Below, in pieces: positions 26,028 to 35,570 of a stretch of DNA of 64,000 bases (the first letter of the stretch is position 1; each line of letters starts with the position of its first letter). Below the pieces are notes generated by a model. That model worked only from the letters and a program-made list of their open reading frames with translations. It did no database searches and was not told where the DNA came from. The position numbers and the translations under genes were made by a program. The stretch spans positions 186,001-250,000 of the forward strand of contig JAWPML010000001.1 in assembly GCA_033344915.1 (NCBI GenBank), written 5' to 3'. This DNA comes from Acidimicrobiales bacterium (GTDB lineage: Bacteria > Actinomycetota > Acidimicrobiia > Acidimicrobiales > Aldehydirespiratoraceae).

Positions 26028-27922
26028 GCGACCACCCCGCCGAGAGCAACGGTCGCACCAGCGAGGAAGACCGCAAGATCATCGCCAGTGCCGGCCCGGC
26101 CGCCAATCGTGGCGGCGGACGGTGGGGCGCGATCGGCGTGCCGACCGAGCAGAGCGGCGATTTCAAGGCCGCGTTGCGCCGGCTCGGTGAGCTCCTCGGG
26201 CGCGAACGCATCCGACTCTGGTTCGTGCTGTTCCTGACGGTCGGGAGTGTCGTCCTCATCGTCGTCGGTCCGCGGCTCCTGGGTCAGGCGACCGACATCA
26301 TCGTGCGCGGCGTCGTCAGCGGGCAGGGCATCGCCTACGGCGAGCTCCACGACAAGCTCCTCTTCATCGTCGGCCTCTACATCGGCTCGTGGGTCCTGTC
26401 GTTCGCGCAGGCCTACATCCTCGCCGGGATCGTCCAGCGCTCGATGTACTCACTACGCGAGCAGGTCGAGACGAAGCTCAACCGACTCCCGCTCAGCTAT
26501 ATCGACAAGCAGGCCCGCGGCGATCTCCTCAGCCGGGTGACCAACGACATTGACAACCTCGCCCAGAGCCTTCAGCAGACAATCAGCCAGATCCTCACCT
26601 CCGCGCTCATGCTGATCGGCGTCGCGGTGATGATGTTCACCATCTCGCCGCTGATGGCGGTCATCGCCCTCGTCACCGTGCCGGTCTCGGTGTGGCTCAT
26701 GAAGATGATCGGCGGGCGCGCCCGACCCCGTTTCATGTCGCAATGGCGACACACCGGCGAAGTCAACTCCCAGGTCGAGGAGGTCTTCACCGGCCACATG
26801 GTGGTGCGCAGTTTCGGTCGCCAGGACGAAGTGGAGGCGCGCTTCGCCGAGGAGAACGAGGAGCTCTACGAGGCAAGCTTCGGCGCCCAGTTCATGTCGA
26901 GCCTGATCCAGCCGGCGATGCTCTTCACCGGCAACGTCCAGTACGTCCTCATCGCCGTCGTCGGCGGACTCCGCATCTCCAGCGGCGCCATCACGGTGGG
27001 CGACATGCAGGCGCTCATCCAGTACGCCCGTCAGTTCTCCCAGCCCCTCACACAACTCGCCTCGATGGCGACGGTCTTCCAGTCCGGCATCGCCTCCCTC
27101 GAGCGGGTGCTCGAGCTGATCGACGCCGAGGAGCAGAGCGCGGAGCAGGAGCCGACCGCCGAACCGCCGGCAGTGCGGGGCCGGATCGTCTTCGACCGCG
27201 TCGACTTCTCCTACGACCCGACCAGTCCGCTGATCGAGGACCTCTCGGTCGTGGCGGAACCCGGGCAGACGATCGCGATCGTCGGTCCGACCGGCGCGGG
27301 CAAGACAACCTTCGTCAATCTGCTGATGCGCTTCTACGACCTCGACGCTGGGACGATCAGCCTCGACGGACGCGACATCGCGAGCTTCCCGCGCAACGAG
27401 CTGCGTTCCCGGATCGGCATGGTTCTGCAGGACACCTGGCTGTTCGGTGGCACGATCCGCGAGAACCTCGCCTACGGCAACCCGATGGCCACCGAGGAAC
27501 AGATCCTCGAAGCTGCGAAGGTCACCTACGTGGACCGTTTCGTCCACCACCTTCCGGACGGCTACGACACCCTCATCAACGAGGAGGGCGACAACATCAG
27601 CGCGGGCGAGCGCCAGCTCATGACGATCGCCAGAGCCTTCCTCGCCGATCCCGCCATTCTCATCCTCGACGAGGCGACGAGTTCGGTCGACACCCGCACC
27701 GAGGTGCTGATCCAGACCGCCATGAACCGACTTCGCCAGGACCGCACCAGTTTCGTGATCGCCCACCGGCTCTCCACCATCCGTGGCGCCGACGTGATCC
27801 TCGTGATGGAAGCCGGCCGTATCGTGGAGCAGGGATCACACGAGCAGCTGCTCGAGCAGGGCGGTGCCTACTTCCGGCTCTACAACTCCCAGTTCGAGGG
27901 CGCCGCCGTCGATCTCGCCTGA
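26024..27922 (+). CDS. ABC exporter half-transporter, catalytic-site subunit
   Basis: 632 residues with a 55-residue cytoplasmic N-extension, six membrane helices and an NBD. Walker A GPTGAGKTT is at about 421, Walker B ILILDEATSSVD at about 544 with the catalytic Glu present, and the H-loop is in AHRLST. Its signature is ISAGERQ, not LSGGQ, at about 525. The combination of a complete Walker B and a degenerate signature complements the partner protein, so the dimer has one active site and one structural site. It overlaps the partner by 4 nt. Confidence 0.92.
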   Translation: MSDHPAESNGRTSEEDRKIIASAGPAANRGGGRWGAIGVPTEQSGDFKAALRRLGELLGRERIRLWFVLFLTVGSVVLIVVGPRLLGQATDIIVRGVVSGQGIAYGELHDKLLFIVGLYIGSWVLSFAQAYILAGIVQRSMYSLREQVETKLNRLPLSYIDKQARGDLLSRVTNDIDNLAQSLQQTISQILTSALMLIGVAVMMFTISPLMAVIALVTVPVSVWLMKMIGGRARPRFMSQWRHTGEVNSQVEEVFTGHMVVRSFGRQDEVEARFAEENEELYEASFGAQFMSSLIQPAMLFTGNVQYVLIAVVGGLRISSGAITVGDMQALIQYARQFSQPLTQLASMATVFQSGIASLERVLELIDAEEQSAEQEPTAEPPAVRGRIVFDRVDFSYDPTSPLIEDLSVVAEPGQTIAIVGPTGAGKTTFVNLLMRFYDLDAGTISLDGRDIASFPRNELRSRIGMVLQDTWLFGGTIRENLAYGNPMATEEQILEAAKVTYVDRFVHHLPDGYDTLINEEGDNISAGERQLMTIARAFLADPAILILDEATSSVDTRTEVLIQTAMNRLRQDRTSFVIAHRLSTIRGADVILVMEAGRIVEQGSHEQLLEQGGAYFRLYNSQFEGAAVDLA

Positions 27923-27940
27923 TCCGGGCCGTTGCCGCGA

Positions 27941-29302
27941 TCAGCTCGCCTCGAACACCACCGCGGATTCCTGGAAGTTCACGACAATCCGGTTGTTGGG
28001 TGCCCAGGTCAGAGGATCGAGCGTGAGTACGAAGTCGTCGGTCCGGTACAGAACGTCGAGGTCGTGCGGGTTGACCGGTCCCGTGAAGTTCGCGAGATCG
28101 ATCACCGAGAACACCGTCGACGCGATTGCTTGACTGGTGCGGACTCGCGGATCGCGCCACGCGAAGAAGAGAAGCCGATTGTCGGGCGAGACCGCGTGCG
28201 CAACGGGACCGATCCAGCCGTCCGCTCGTGGTGATGTCTCGAGGATCGGGGTGAGTTCGTCCGCTCCCGCGTCGTAGAGGAAGAGACCGGACGGCCCGCC
28301 CGACTGGTGGCCATTGTTGATCACGTGCCGGACGCCCTGGTTGAAGAGAAGGAAGCGGCCTTCACCGAGGCTGGCCACGGGGGGAAGCGTCACCGGATCG
28401 GGCATCGCGCTCCCGAGGCTCGGATACAGCTCGGCGTATGGCGCGAACTCCTCGTTGTAGTCGCCGAGAACCTCCACGCCGGAGCGGTCGCGGAGAACTC
28501 GGTGGAGTTCTCCTTCGCCGGACACGACCACGGTGCCGTCGGCGAGCACGAGCGGGCGGAGCCAGTGTTGCATCCACTTCGCACGGTGACGCTGCTCGTC
28601 GCCGCGGGTGTAGTCGAAGCTCGGGGAAGGGACCGATGAGCGCACCGTGCCATCGAGGGTGATGTCGACGAGATTCGTCCAGCCGTCGTTCGACACGCCC
28701 GTCCGCATGAACGCCAACGTGTCGGGGCTCGCCCATGCCGGCGCGACATCACTGTCGGTGTTGCCGATCCCGTCGGGACTCTGATCGACGAACCCGTCAT
28801 CCGTCACGTTCGTGACCGTGCCGGTGCCGAAGTCGAACAGATAGATGTCGCCGAGTGCGGTGAACGCGACGGCTTCGCCATCGGGATGCCAGACGGGCGG
28901 AAAGTTGGTGAACAGGCCGCCGACTTCCGGGATGTTGCCGGAGACACACGAGCGGTCGTCCGTCGCGAGCTCGACGACGCACCACGCGACAAGCTCCGTG
29001 CCGTCTTCCGTCGTGCCGAACTCGTCGTCGAGGCCCACCACCCGCAGGCCGTCCGGTGACAGCGAGACGTCGATCAGATCGATCGTGCCGATGGAGACCA
29101 GCTCGAGGTCATCGGCGTCGAGTGTGCCCACCGCGTTGCCGTCGCTGCTTCCGGACGGGTCGACCGAGTCGCCGGTCTCGCCGCCGCCGCCGGCGCCGTC
29201 CACGCCGCCGCCGTCGCCGCTGCAGGCGCCCAACGCGAGCGCGCCGATGACGAGCATGACGCCGAGCCAGATGAACGGGGACGCCGTCTGCTTCTCTGCC
29301 AT
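27941..29302 (-). CDS. Lipoprotein with a beta-propeller-like (TolB/WD40-type) domain
   Basis: 453 residues. Lipobox LGAC (Cys27), a Gly/Ser/Asp linker, then repeated blades such as SLSPDGLRVVGL, PVWHPDGEAVAFTALGDIYLFD and AVSPDNRLLFFAWRD, typical of six-bladed TolB or WD40-like propellers. The 26-residue leader is nearly the same as that of the 20.7-21.5-kb lipoprotein. Probably a surface or periplasmic binding scaffold. It ends convergently with the exporter, with an 18-nt gap. Confidence 0.8.
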   Translation of the reverse strand: MAEKQTASPFIWLGVMLVIGALALGACSGDGGGVDGAGGGGETGDSVDPSGSSDGNAVGTLDADDLELVSIGTIDLIDVSLSPDGLRVVGLDDEFGTTEDGTELVAWCVVELATDDRSCVSGNIPEVGGLFTNFPPVWHPDGEAVAFTALGDIYLFDFGTGTVTNVTDDGFVDQSPDGIGNTDSDVAPAWASPDTLAFMRTGVSNDGWTNLVDITLDGTVRSSVPSPSFDYTRGDEQRHRAKWMQHWLRPLVLADGTVVVSGEGELHRVLRDRSGVEVLGDYNEEFAPYAELYPSLGSAMPDPVTLPPVASLGEGRFLLFNQGVRHVINNGHQSGGPSGLFLYDAGADELTPILETSPRADGWIGPVAHAVSPDNRLLFFAWRDPRVRTSQAIASTVFSVIDLANFTGPVNPHDLDVLYRTDDFVLTLDPLTWAPNNRIVVNFQESAVVFEAS

Positions 29303-29315
29303 CGCCCGGGGTTGT

Positions 29316-31565
29316 TCAGACGGCGATGAACTCGGCGAGGGCGCTGTGGTCCTCCGCGAGCAGCGGGGCGACGTCCTCCTGGCTGACCTCGGCGACGATG
29401 ACCTCGCCGACCTCGTCGGTGACGTTGCCGAAGATGCCGTTGTTCCGCATGCCCTCGGCCTGCTTGAGGTTGTCGGCCGTGGGGCTGAGGAAGTGGATCG
29501 CCGCGATCTTGTAGCGATGGATCAGGAACAGGTGCATCAGGGTCATCAGCCGCTTGCGGCGCATCTCCTGGCGATAGTTGTTCTGGTCCCGCACCAGCAG
29601 GATCGGCCGGTTCCGCCGGTCGTGGATCACCGAGAACACGACATTGGCGTAGGTCTCGTCGTCCGCGCCGTTGATCTGGAGCTCGAGGATCTCCGAGCCC
29701 GGCGTGTGCGGTCGCAGCTGCACCGAGAGAGGACCGTCGATCCCGTGCACGCTCACCCATTCGGTGAGCCACTCCTCGAGCAGTCGGGGCGGCACCTCGG
29801 TCTGCACGAGGTGCTGGAACTGGGTGGAGCCCTTGCCCATCGCCTTGGTGGTGGCCGTGCGGCCGGAGGAGCCCATGAGCGCGGCGTCGAGGCGAGGCCC
29901 GCCGACCAGGGTCTGCGGGGTCGAGTAGGGCGACTCCACCAGGCGGAACTTCCGCTGGAGGCGGGCCAGTGCGAGCATCCCGTCCTCCTGGAGCGACGCG
30001 GAGAACTCCTCGCTGGCCAGGCCGTCGATCTGGTGGCCGCCATAGGTGATGAAGTTGAAGACGAAGCCGAGCTTGCCGATCTCGGCCGGGAAGTCCCGCA
30101 TCTCCTCGTCGGTCATGCCGGTGGTGTCCCAGTTGAACGACGGCGAGAGGTTGTACGCCATCATCTTGTCCGGGTAGACGGCCTTGATTGCCTCGGCGAA
30201 CACCCTGGCGTCCTCGAGGTCAGCGGTCTTGGTCTCCATCCAGATGATGTCGCAGAACGGAGCCACCGCGAGCGACTTGGCGATGGCGAACGGGATGCCA
30301 CCGCGGATCTGGTAGTAGCCCTCCGGGGTCTTGGCGAGACGGCCGTCCCAGTGGACCTCCAGCCCCATCTCGTCGGCCTTGGCCTCGGCTTCGTGCCACG
30401 ACGCCCGCTCGGAGAAGACGGCCCATTCCTCCTGGGTCATCGGGAGCTCGGCGCCCTCCTCGGAGCGGAAGGCCATCGCCTCGGCCACGGCCTCGCCGTA
30501 GGTCATCAGGCCGGCCGCCGACTGCCACGCGTCCACGAAGGCGTTGCCGACGGTGTCGAGGGCCTGCTCGGCGGTGATGGTGCCGGCGTTGGCCGCCGCC
30601 GCGGCGTCGGCGATGTCGGCCGTGAGGCCCCGCGACTCCAGCCACGCCATCGCGTCGGCCTTCTGGTCGTCGGGGATGTTGTAGAGGAGGTGGCCGTTGA
30701 GGTCGGTGACGCCGGCGTCGTGGAGGCTCTCCATGATCGCCAGGAAGACGTTCTTGTAGCTCGGCACATCGAGCTTGGTGGCGCCGAGAATGAAGGCCTG
30801 GTCGCGCTCGTCACCCGAGCCGTCGAGCAGGGTCGCCGCCTCGGCGTCCGTGCGGGCGACGATGATGCCGCCGACGCCCATGATGTCGAGCTGGAAACGG
30901 GCTGCGTTGAGGCGCTTGATCTGCTCGTCGACCGGCACGAGCACCTTGCCGCCCTGGTGACCGCACTTCTTCACGCCGGGCTTCTGATCCTCGATGTGGT
31001 AGCCGGGCACGCCGACTTCCACGAAGCGGCGCACGAGATTGCGCACATGGGCGTCGCCGCCGTGGCCGGTGTCGGCATCGGCGATGATGAACGGCAGGAA
31101 GTCGACCTCGGGCGTGTTCTCCCGCTCCTCGTCGGTCATCCGGCTGCGGGCGAAGCGCTGGTTCTTGTCCGCTGCGAGCAGGGCCCGCACGATCGGGGCC
31201 GCCTCGTCGGGCACCGCGCTCAGCGGGTAGCTGGCGAGGTCGGCTCCCGGGTCCTCCGACATCGAACCCTTGGCCGACGTGGCCCAGCCGCCCAGGTAGA
31301 TGCCCTCGATGCCGGATCGCTTCATGGCGACGGCCTGACCGGGCGAGTACGGGCCGTAGGTGGTGATGCTCTTGCCCTGGGAACGAAGCTCGCGCAGCCG
31401 GGCGTGGAATCGCTCGGCGGCGACGCGGGCCACGCTGTAGTCGTGCTCGATGGTGCCTCGCTGCTCCACGACCTGACGGGCGGTGAAGAGTCGGGTGATC
31501 TCGGAGAATCGGTCGGACGCAAACCACGCCTCGGTTGCTTCGACTTCGGAATCGAGAAATGCCAT
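29316..31565 (-). CDS. aceA: Isocitrate lyase, large AceA2-type
   Basis: 749 residues, the length of the mycobacterial AceA2 form rather than the 430-residue AceA. The catalytic signature KKCGH is at 199-203 with Cys201, and the substrate/Mg block ADADTGHGG is at 162-170. The enzyme splits isocitrate into glyoxylate and succinate, the first step of the glyoxylate shunt used for growth on acetate or fatty acids. ATG 31565 gives [15 protein letters not shown], while the upstream extension is unsupported. It is monocistronic; malate synthase is not in the window. Confidence 0.95.
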   Translation of the reverse strand: MAFLDSEVEATEAWFASDRFSEITRLFTARQVVEQRGTIEHDYSVARVAAERFHARLRELRSQGKSITTYGPYSPGQAVAMKRSGIEGIYLGGWATSAKGSMSEDPGADLASYPLSAVPDEAAPIVRALLAADKNQRFARSRMTDEERENTPEVDFLPFIIADADTGHGGDAHVRNLVRRFVEVGVPGYHIEDQKPGVKKCGHQGGKVLVPVDEQIKRLNAARFQLDIMGVGGIIVARTDAEAATLLDGSGDERDQAFILGATKLDVPSYKNVFLAIMESLHDAGVTDLNGHLLYNIPDDQKADAMAWLESRGLTADIADAAAAANAGTITAEQALDTVGNAFVDAWQSAAGLMTYGEAVAEAMAFRSEEGAELPMTQEEWAVFSERASWHEAEAKADEMGLEVHWDGRLAKTPEGYYQIRGGIPFAIAKSLAVAPFCDIIWMETKTADLEDARVFAEAIKAVYPDKMMAYNLSPSFNWDTTGMTDEEMRDFPAEIGKLGFVFNFITYGGHQIDGLASEEFSASLQEDGMLALARLQRKFRLVESPYSTPQTLVGGPRLDAALMGSSGRTATTKAMGKGSTQFQHLVQTEVPPRLLEEWLTEWVSVHGIDGPLSVQLRPHTPGSEILELQINGADDETYANVVFSVIHDRRNRPILLVRDQNNYRQEMRRKRLMTLMHLFLIHRYKIAAIHFLSPTADNLKQAEGMRNNGIFGNVTDEVGEVIVAEVSQEDVAPLLAEDHSALAEFIAV

Positions 31566-31663
31566 GGATCTGCCTCTTGGGTGCGGGGGCCAGCGAGGGG
31601 AAAGGTACGCCAGCGGGCGGGCCGGTGTCGCCTCGGACATCATGCCTCTCGTAGTCTCCCCGC

Positions 31664-33181
31664 GTGGACGTGCCGGAGATCCGATTCGCCGAAGCCCGTG
31701 GCGCTCGCCTCGCCTATCAGACGTGGGGCGACGGCTCCGAGCCCGTGCTCGGCGTCCCGCCGCTCGCCCAGAACATCGAGCATGCGTGGGAGCTACCGAT
31801 GCTGCGGTCGATGTTCGAGCAGCTCGGCTCGTTCTCCCGCTACGCCCATTTCGACAAGCGCGGCACCGGGAGCAGTGACCGCCACGTGGAGGTGCCCGGG
31901 CTCGACGAACGGGTCGAGGACCTGCGCGCCGTCATGGACGCCGTCGGGTTCGAGAGCGCTCACCTCTTCGGGGTGTCCGACGGTGGCTCGATGGCGATCA
32001 TGTTCGCGGCCACCTACCCGGAACGGGTCCGGTCGCTCGTGCTGCACGGCACCGGCCCGTCACTCACCCCGGCGGATGTGACCGACGAGGAGCTCGAGGC
32101 CCGTCGGGGTCTCGCTGCGATGGTGGCCGACCTCTGGGGCACGCCCGACTCGCTCGTCACGTCGATCTTCGCGCCGAGCATGGCCGATGACGCCGAGTAC
32201 CAGCGTTGGCACCAGCACTACGAACGGATGTCCGCGGATCGGGCGGCGTTGCGGGATCTCCTCGACCTCGGGCTCGACGTGGACGTGCGCGACGTGCTGC
32301 CCACCCTCGACGTGCCGACCCTCGTGATGCACAACACCGGCGACCCGCTCATCGACGTGTCGCTCGGCCGCGAGCTCGCCGCCTCGATCCCCGGCGCGAC
32401 CCTGATCGAGCACGACATCAACGACCACTTCAACTATCTGCACCCGGACGCCTGGATACCGGACATGGAACGCTTCATCACCGGTCGGGTGACGGAGCGG
32501 CCCGTGCAGTCGGCCCCGACCACCGCCCGCATCATCACTCTCGGGCGCTTCGCCGTGGAGATCGACGGCGAGGAGGTCGCGGCGTCGGACTGGGGCTCCC
32601 GCAAGGCCCGTCTTCTCTGTATGCGCCTCGTTGCCGCTCGCGGTTGGCCGATCACCCGCGAGGCGCTGTTCGACATGCTCTGGCCCGACGAGTCGGACAT
32701 GCGCCGACTCGGCGCCCGCCTCTCGGTGCAGCTCTCCGCCGTTCGGCGCGTACTGGGCGGGGGAGTGATCGCCGACCGCCGCACGGTCGGGCTCGACCTC
32801 CACCAGGTGTCCGTCGACGTCGAGGAGCTTCTCACCGCCGACGACCCGGACGCCGTCGTCGACGCCTATGCCGGCGAGTTCCTTCCCGCCGAGCACGACC
32901 AGGCGTGGACCGCCGGCGTCCGTGACGAGGCGCGACTGCGGTTCGTCACCGCCGCGCCGGAGGCCATCGCCCGCGCCATCACCGCCGACGACCCGGATCG
33001 GGCCGTCAGCGTCGCCCGGCGCGTGGTCGATGCCGACCCCTACGACGTGGCCGCTCACGAGCAGTTGATCACCACGCTCGAAACCGTCGGTCTGGACGGC
33101 GAGGCTCGCCGCGCCCACGCCGCCTACGTCGCGGCCATGGCCGAACTCGACATCGAGGTTGCGCCCTACCCGAGCGCCTGA
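31664..33181 (+). CDS. Alpha/beta-hydrolase fused to a SARP/BTAD-type DNA-binding domain
   Basis: Residues 1-270 form an alpha/beta-hydrolase with nucleophile Ser105 in GVSDG, acid Asp in NTGDPL (about 228) and His in NDHFNY (about 255). Residues about 290-390 form a winged helix of the OmpR/SARP type ([11 protein letters not shown], then [15 protein letters not shown]), followed by a BTAD helical domain (DAYAGEFLP...[12 protein letters not shown]). The protein can therefore be read as a one-component regulator in which a hydrolase-like domain senses or consumes a small ester or lactone. The start is GTG 31664. It is divergent from isocitrate lyase across a 98-nt spacer. Confidence 0.88.
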   Translation: MDVPEIRFAEARGARLAYQTWGDGSEPVLGVPPLAQNIEHAWELPMLRSMFEQLGSFSRYAHFDKRGTGSSDRHVEVPGLDERVEDLRAVMDAVGFESAHLFGVSDGGSMAIMFAATYPERVRSLVLHGTGPSLTPADVTDEELEARRGLAAMVADLWGTPDSLVTSIFAPSMADDAEYQRWHQHYERMSADRAALRDLLDLGLDVDVRDVLPTLDVPTLVMHNTGDPLIDVSLGRELAASIPGATLIEHDINDHFNYLHPDAWIPDMERFITGRVTERPVQSAPTTARIITLGRFAVEIDGEEVAASDWGSRKARLLCMRLVAARGWPITREALFDMLWPDESDMRRLGARLSVQLSAVRRVLGGGVIADRRTVGLDLHQVSVDVEELLTADDPDAVVDAYAGEFLPAEHDQAWTAGVRDEARLRFVTAAPEAIARAITADDPDRAVSVARRVVDADPYDVAAHEQLITTLETVGLDGEARRAHAAYVAAMAELDIEVAPYPSA

Positions 33182-33228
33182 CCGGCGGCCGAAAGGGTTT
33201 CGAAAGGGTCGTCCGGCACCGTCCGGAC

Positions 33229-34134
33229 ATGCGATCCACCAACCGACCCACGTTCTTTCGGACCCGCCTCGTCGCCCTCGTGGCAATCGCCTCGGTGCTG
33301 GCGGCCGCGTGCGGCGACGACGCCGATCTGACCGTCGAGGCCGAGTCGCCTCCCACCACGGTCACCACCGAGGCCGCGCCGCCTGCGCCCGTCGCGCCGC
33401 CGGTCGTGCCCATCGTCGTGGCCGACTATCTCATCGACGGCCTGCCGTTCCCCGTGCCGCCCGGTGCGGTCACCCTCGAGCTGACGAACAACGGTGAGGA
33501 CTTCCACCATCTCCAGCTCTGGCAGGTCGATGACGCCGACGCGGCCGCCGAGGCGATCCAGGCCGGTGACCTCAGCAGCCTTCAGGGCGGCGTCGCGATC
33601 GGTGGGGTCGGCGCCATCGAGGGTCTCGGCACGATCGGTCAGGTGTCGACCGTCCTCGACCCCGGTGAGTACGTGCTGTTCTGCCTCATCCACACCCCGG
33701 CCGGCGCGCACAACGAGCTGGGCATGGTCGCCCGCCTCGATGTCGCCGGCGAGCCGATCGCCACCGATCTCCCCGAGACGGCCCACGAGCTCTTGATCTC
33801 GCCCTACGGCTTCCAACTTCCACAGGACTGGGACGGACGCGCGCCGCTCACCGTCGTGAATGCCCTCGAATGGGCGGCCGACGCGGAGTTCCTCCGCCTC
33901 GCCGACGGCGCGACCCGCGACGACTTCCTCGCCTTCATGGACGGCTCCCGGCCCGGCCCGCCTCCCTTCACCGTCGCCGGCGGTGTCGCCGGGCTCGGCG
34001 CCAACCGCACCGCCGTCGTCCTCGATCCCCTCGATCCGGGCGACTACCTCGTCGTGTCCTTCTCGCCCGATCCGACCGCCGACATGGCACCCCAGTTCTC
34101 CACCGGCCTGCTCGCCGAGCTGGCCATCCGGTGA
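33229..34134 (+). CDS. Cupredoxin-like lipoprotein
   Basis: 301 residues. Lipobox LAAAC (Cys28) and a Pro/Thr linker are followed by a beta-sandwich with FHHLQLW (His pair, residues about 90) and FCLIHTPAGAHNELGM (about 155-170), giving the His/Cys/His/Met order of a type 1 copper site. A second, similar beta domain without these ligands follows (about 190-300). It may carry electrons or store copper at the membrane surface. The spacing between Cys and Met is longer than in plastocyanin, so copper binding needs proof. It lies 47 nt after the hydrolase-BTAD gene. Confidence 0.72.
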   Translation: MRSTNRPTFFRTRLVALVAIASVLAAACGDDADLTVEAESPPTTVTTEAAPPAPVAPPVVPIVVADYLIDGLPFPVPPGAVTLELTNNGEDFHHLQLWQVDDADAAAEAIQAGDLSSLQGGVAIGGVGAIEGLGTIGQVSTVLDPGEYVLFCLIHTPAGAHNELGMVARLDVAGEPIATDLPETAHELLISPYGFQLPQDWDGRAPLTVVNALEWAADAEFLRLADGATRDDFLAFMDGSRPGPPPFTVAGGVAGLGANRTAVVLDPLDPGDYLVVSFSPDPTADMAPQFSTGLLAELAIR

Positions 34135-34149
34135 CCCCGGCTCGCGATC

Positions 34150-34192
34150 AACCAACCAACCAAACCAACCAACACCACAACCAAGGAGCAAC
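34150..34192 (+). repeat. AACC-repeat leader with strong ribosome-binding site before the cupin gene
   Basis: The 5' region of the cupin gene is a purine/C tract of repeated AACC/AACA units (34150-34180) with no G, so it should be unstructured. It is followed by AAGGAG (34183-34188) five bases before the ATG. An unstructured leader with a near-perfect Shine-Dalgarno suggests efficient translation. Confidence 0.6.
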
Positions 34193-34193
34193 C

Positions 34194-34679
34194 ATGACCC
34201 TCGACACCCCCCAGGTGATCACCCGGGATGCCGGCGATCACTTCCACTTCCTGAACCAGCTCGCTGTCAACAAGGTGGCCGGCGACGACAGCGGCACCAT
34301 GACCGTCGTCGAGTTCTACTCGCCCGCCGGGTTCGCCCCGCCGGTGCACTCCCACCGCTACGAGGACGAGCTCGTCGTCATGCTCGACGGCGAGATCGAC
34401 TTCCTCGTCGGCGACGAACGCACCACCGCCCGCACCGGTGAGCTCGCCTACCTGCCCCACGGCGTGCCTCACTCGTTCGTCGTGCAATCCGACCATGCCC
34501 GCTATCTGTCGATCACCACGGCGCGCAGTCGGGTCCCCGAGTTCGACGCGTTCATCGCCGACATGGGTAGCCCGGCGCCCACGGCCGAGCTCCCCGAGGA
34601 GGCACCCATCGACGGCGCGCTCGTCGCCGACGTCGCCCGCAGCCACGACATCGACATCCTCGGCCCGCCGCCCGCGTGA
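34194..34679 (+). CDS. Single-domain cupin
   Basis: 161 residues with both cupin motifs: PVHSHRYEDELVVMLDGEID (His/His/Glu) and LPHGVPHSFVV (His). Such small cupins bind Fe or Mn and act as dioxygenases, isomerases or sensors; the substrate is unknown. ATG 34194 is fixed by AAGGAG five bases upstream. It follows the cupredoxin-like gene and probably shares its transcript. It ends 8 nt before the convergent GNAT gene. Confidence 0.85.
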   Translation: MTLDTPQVITRDAGDHFHFLNQLAVNKVAGDDSGTMTVVEFYSPAGFAPPVHSHRYEDELVVMLDGEIDFLVGDERTTARTGELAYLPHGVPHSFVVQSDHARYLSITTARSRVPEFDAFIADMGSPAPTAELPEEAPIDGALVADVARSHDIDILGPPPA

Positions 34680-34687
34680 ACACCCGG

Positions 34688-35551
34688 TCAGGGGAGGGTG
34701 AAGCCCTTCCGGAGCGGGACGAGCGTGAACTCCTCGACGAACCCGAGCCGGGCGTAGAGCGCTCTCGCCGCCGCGTTGGCCTCCCGTACGGTGAGGTGGA
34801 TGCGCCCGCATCCGCGCTCGCGCAGCGCCGCCACGCCGGCGGCGACCAGGCCGCCGCCGATGCCGGCGCCACGGTGCGACTCCTCGACGCCGACGAAGTC
34901 GACATAGCCGGACCCGTCCGCCTGCTCCTCGAGTGCGACATAGCCGACCACGGCGCCGTCGACCTCGGCGACCAGGCGGATGTGGCGCGGGTCGGTGGTC
35001 TCGACGATCTGGCGGCCGGTGGTGTGGGTGTCGGGGAAGAGCCGGTCGTGCAGCGCCCCGACGGCGTCGAGGTCGCCCGGCCCGGCATCGCGAGTGTCGA
35101 TCGCGGCGCCGGCCACCGGCCCGCCGAGGGCGATGGCGATCGAGCCGGGGTCGGCGTGGAAGCCGTGGGTTTCGCTCCAGGTGACGAGGTCGTCGAACCG
35201 GCCATCGACCGCGAACTCCTGCTCGGTGATCGCTCCCGGGAGCTGCGCCTCCGCATGGCTCAGGAGCGCATCGGCGACGGTCGACCAGTCGGCGGTGGTG
35301 GCGAACGGCCCGAGCCACCACACCCGACCGATCTCCGCGTCGATCTCGCCGACCAGCCACCCGACCAGTTCGCCGTCGAGGTGGGCCACGGCCGACACCG
35401 CCTCCCATGCGGTCAGGTCGGCGATCTCGGTGGTGATGCTCGGGGCGTCGACGGACAGGTACGCGATGTGGCGATCCGGCCGGCGCTGGAGCGGTTCGGC
35501 CAGCGCCGCCATCGCCGACAGGTCGTCGACCACTGCGCTGCGAATGTCCAT
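34688..35551 (-). CDS. GNAT-family acetyltransferase, probably two tandem GNAT modules
   Basis: 287 residues. The C-terminal half has the acetyl-CoA loop RGAGIGGGLV and the following NAAARALYARLGF helix-strand, a complete GNAT core. The N-terminal half (GELVGWLVGEIDAEIGRVWWLGPF) looks like a degenerate GNAT module. The tandem layout resembles MshD-type and related acetyltransferases. The substrate is unknown. It starts at ATG 35551, 19 nt after the preceding small gene. Confidence 0.82.
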   Translation of the reverse strand: MDIRSAVVDDLSAMAALAEPLQRRPDRHIAYLSVDAPSITTEIADLTAWEAVSAVAHLDGELVGWLVGEIDAEIGRVWWLGPFATTADWSTVADALLSHAEAQLPGAITEQEFAVDGRFDDLVTWSETHGFHADPGSIAIALGGPVAGAAIDTRDAGPGDLDAVGALHDRLFPDTHTTGRQIVETTDPRHIRLVAEVDGAVVGYVALEEQADGSGYVDFVGVEESHRGAGIGGGLVAAGVAALRERGCGRIHLTVREANAAARALYARLGFVEEFTLVPLRKGFTLP

Positions 35552-35570
35552 CGGCCGATGCCGGGGGGAC

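Noticed and set aside
27920-27943. TGATC/GATCA arms between convergent exporter and lipoprotein genes considered as terminator
   Set aside because: Only five paired bases around a 14-nt loop; too weak to list.
28845-32081. 1078-codon plus-strand frame opposite the lipoprotein and isocitrate lyase
   Set aside because: It is antisense to isocitrate lyase, whose KKCGH and other motifs are unambiguous, and it crosses two gene boundaries.
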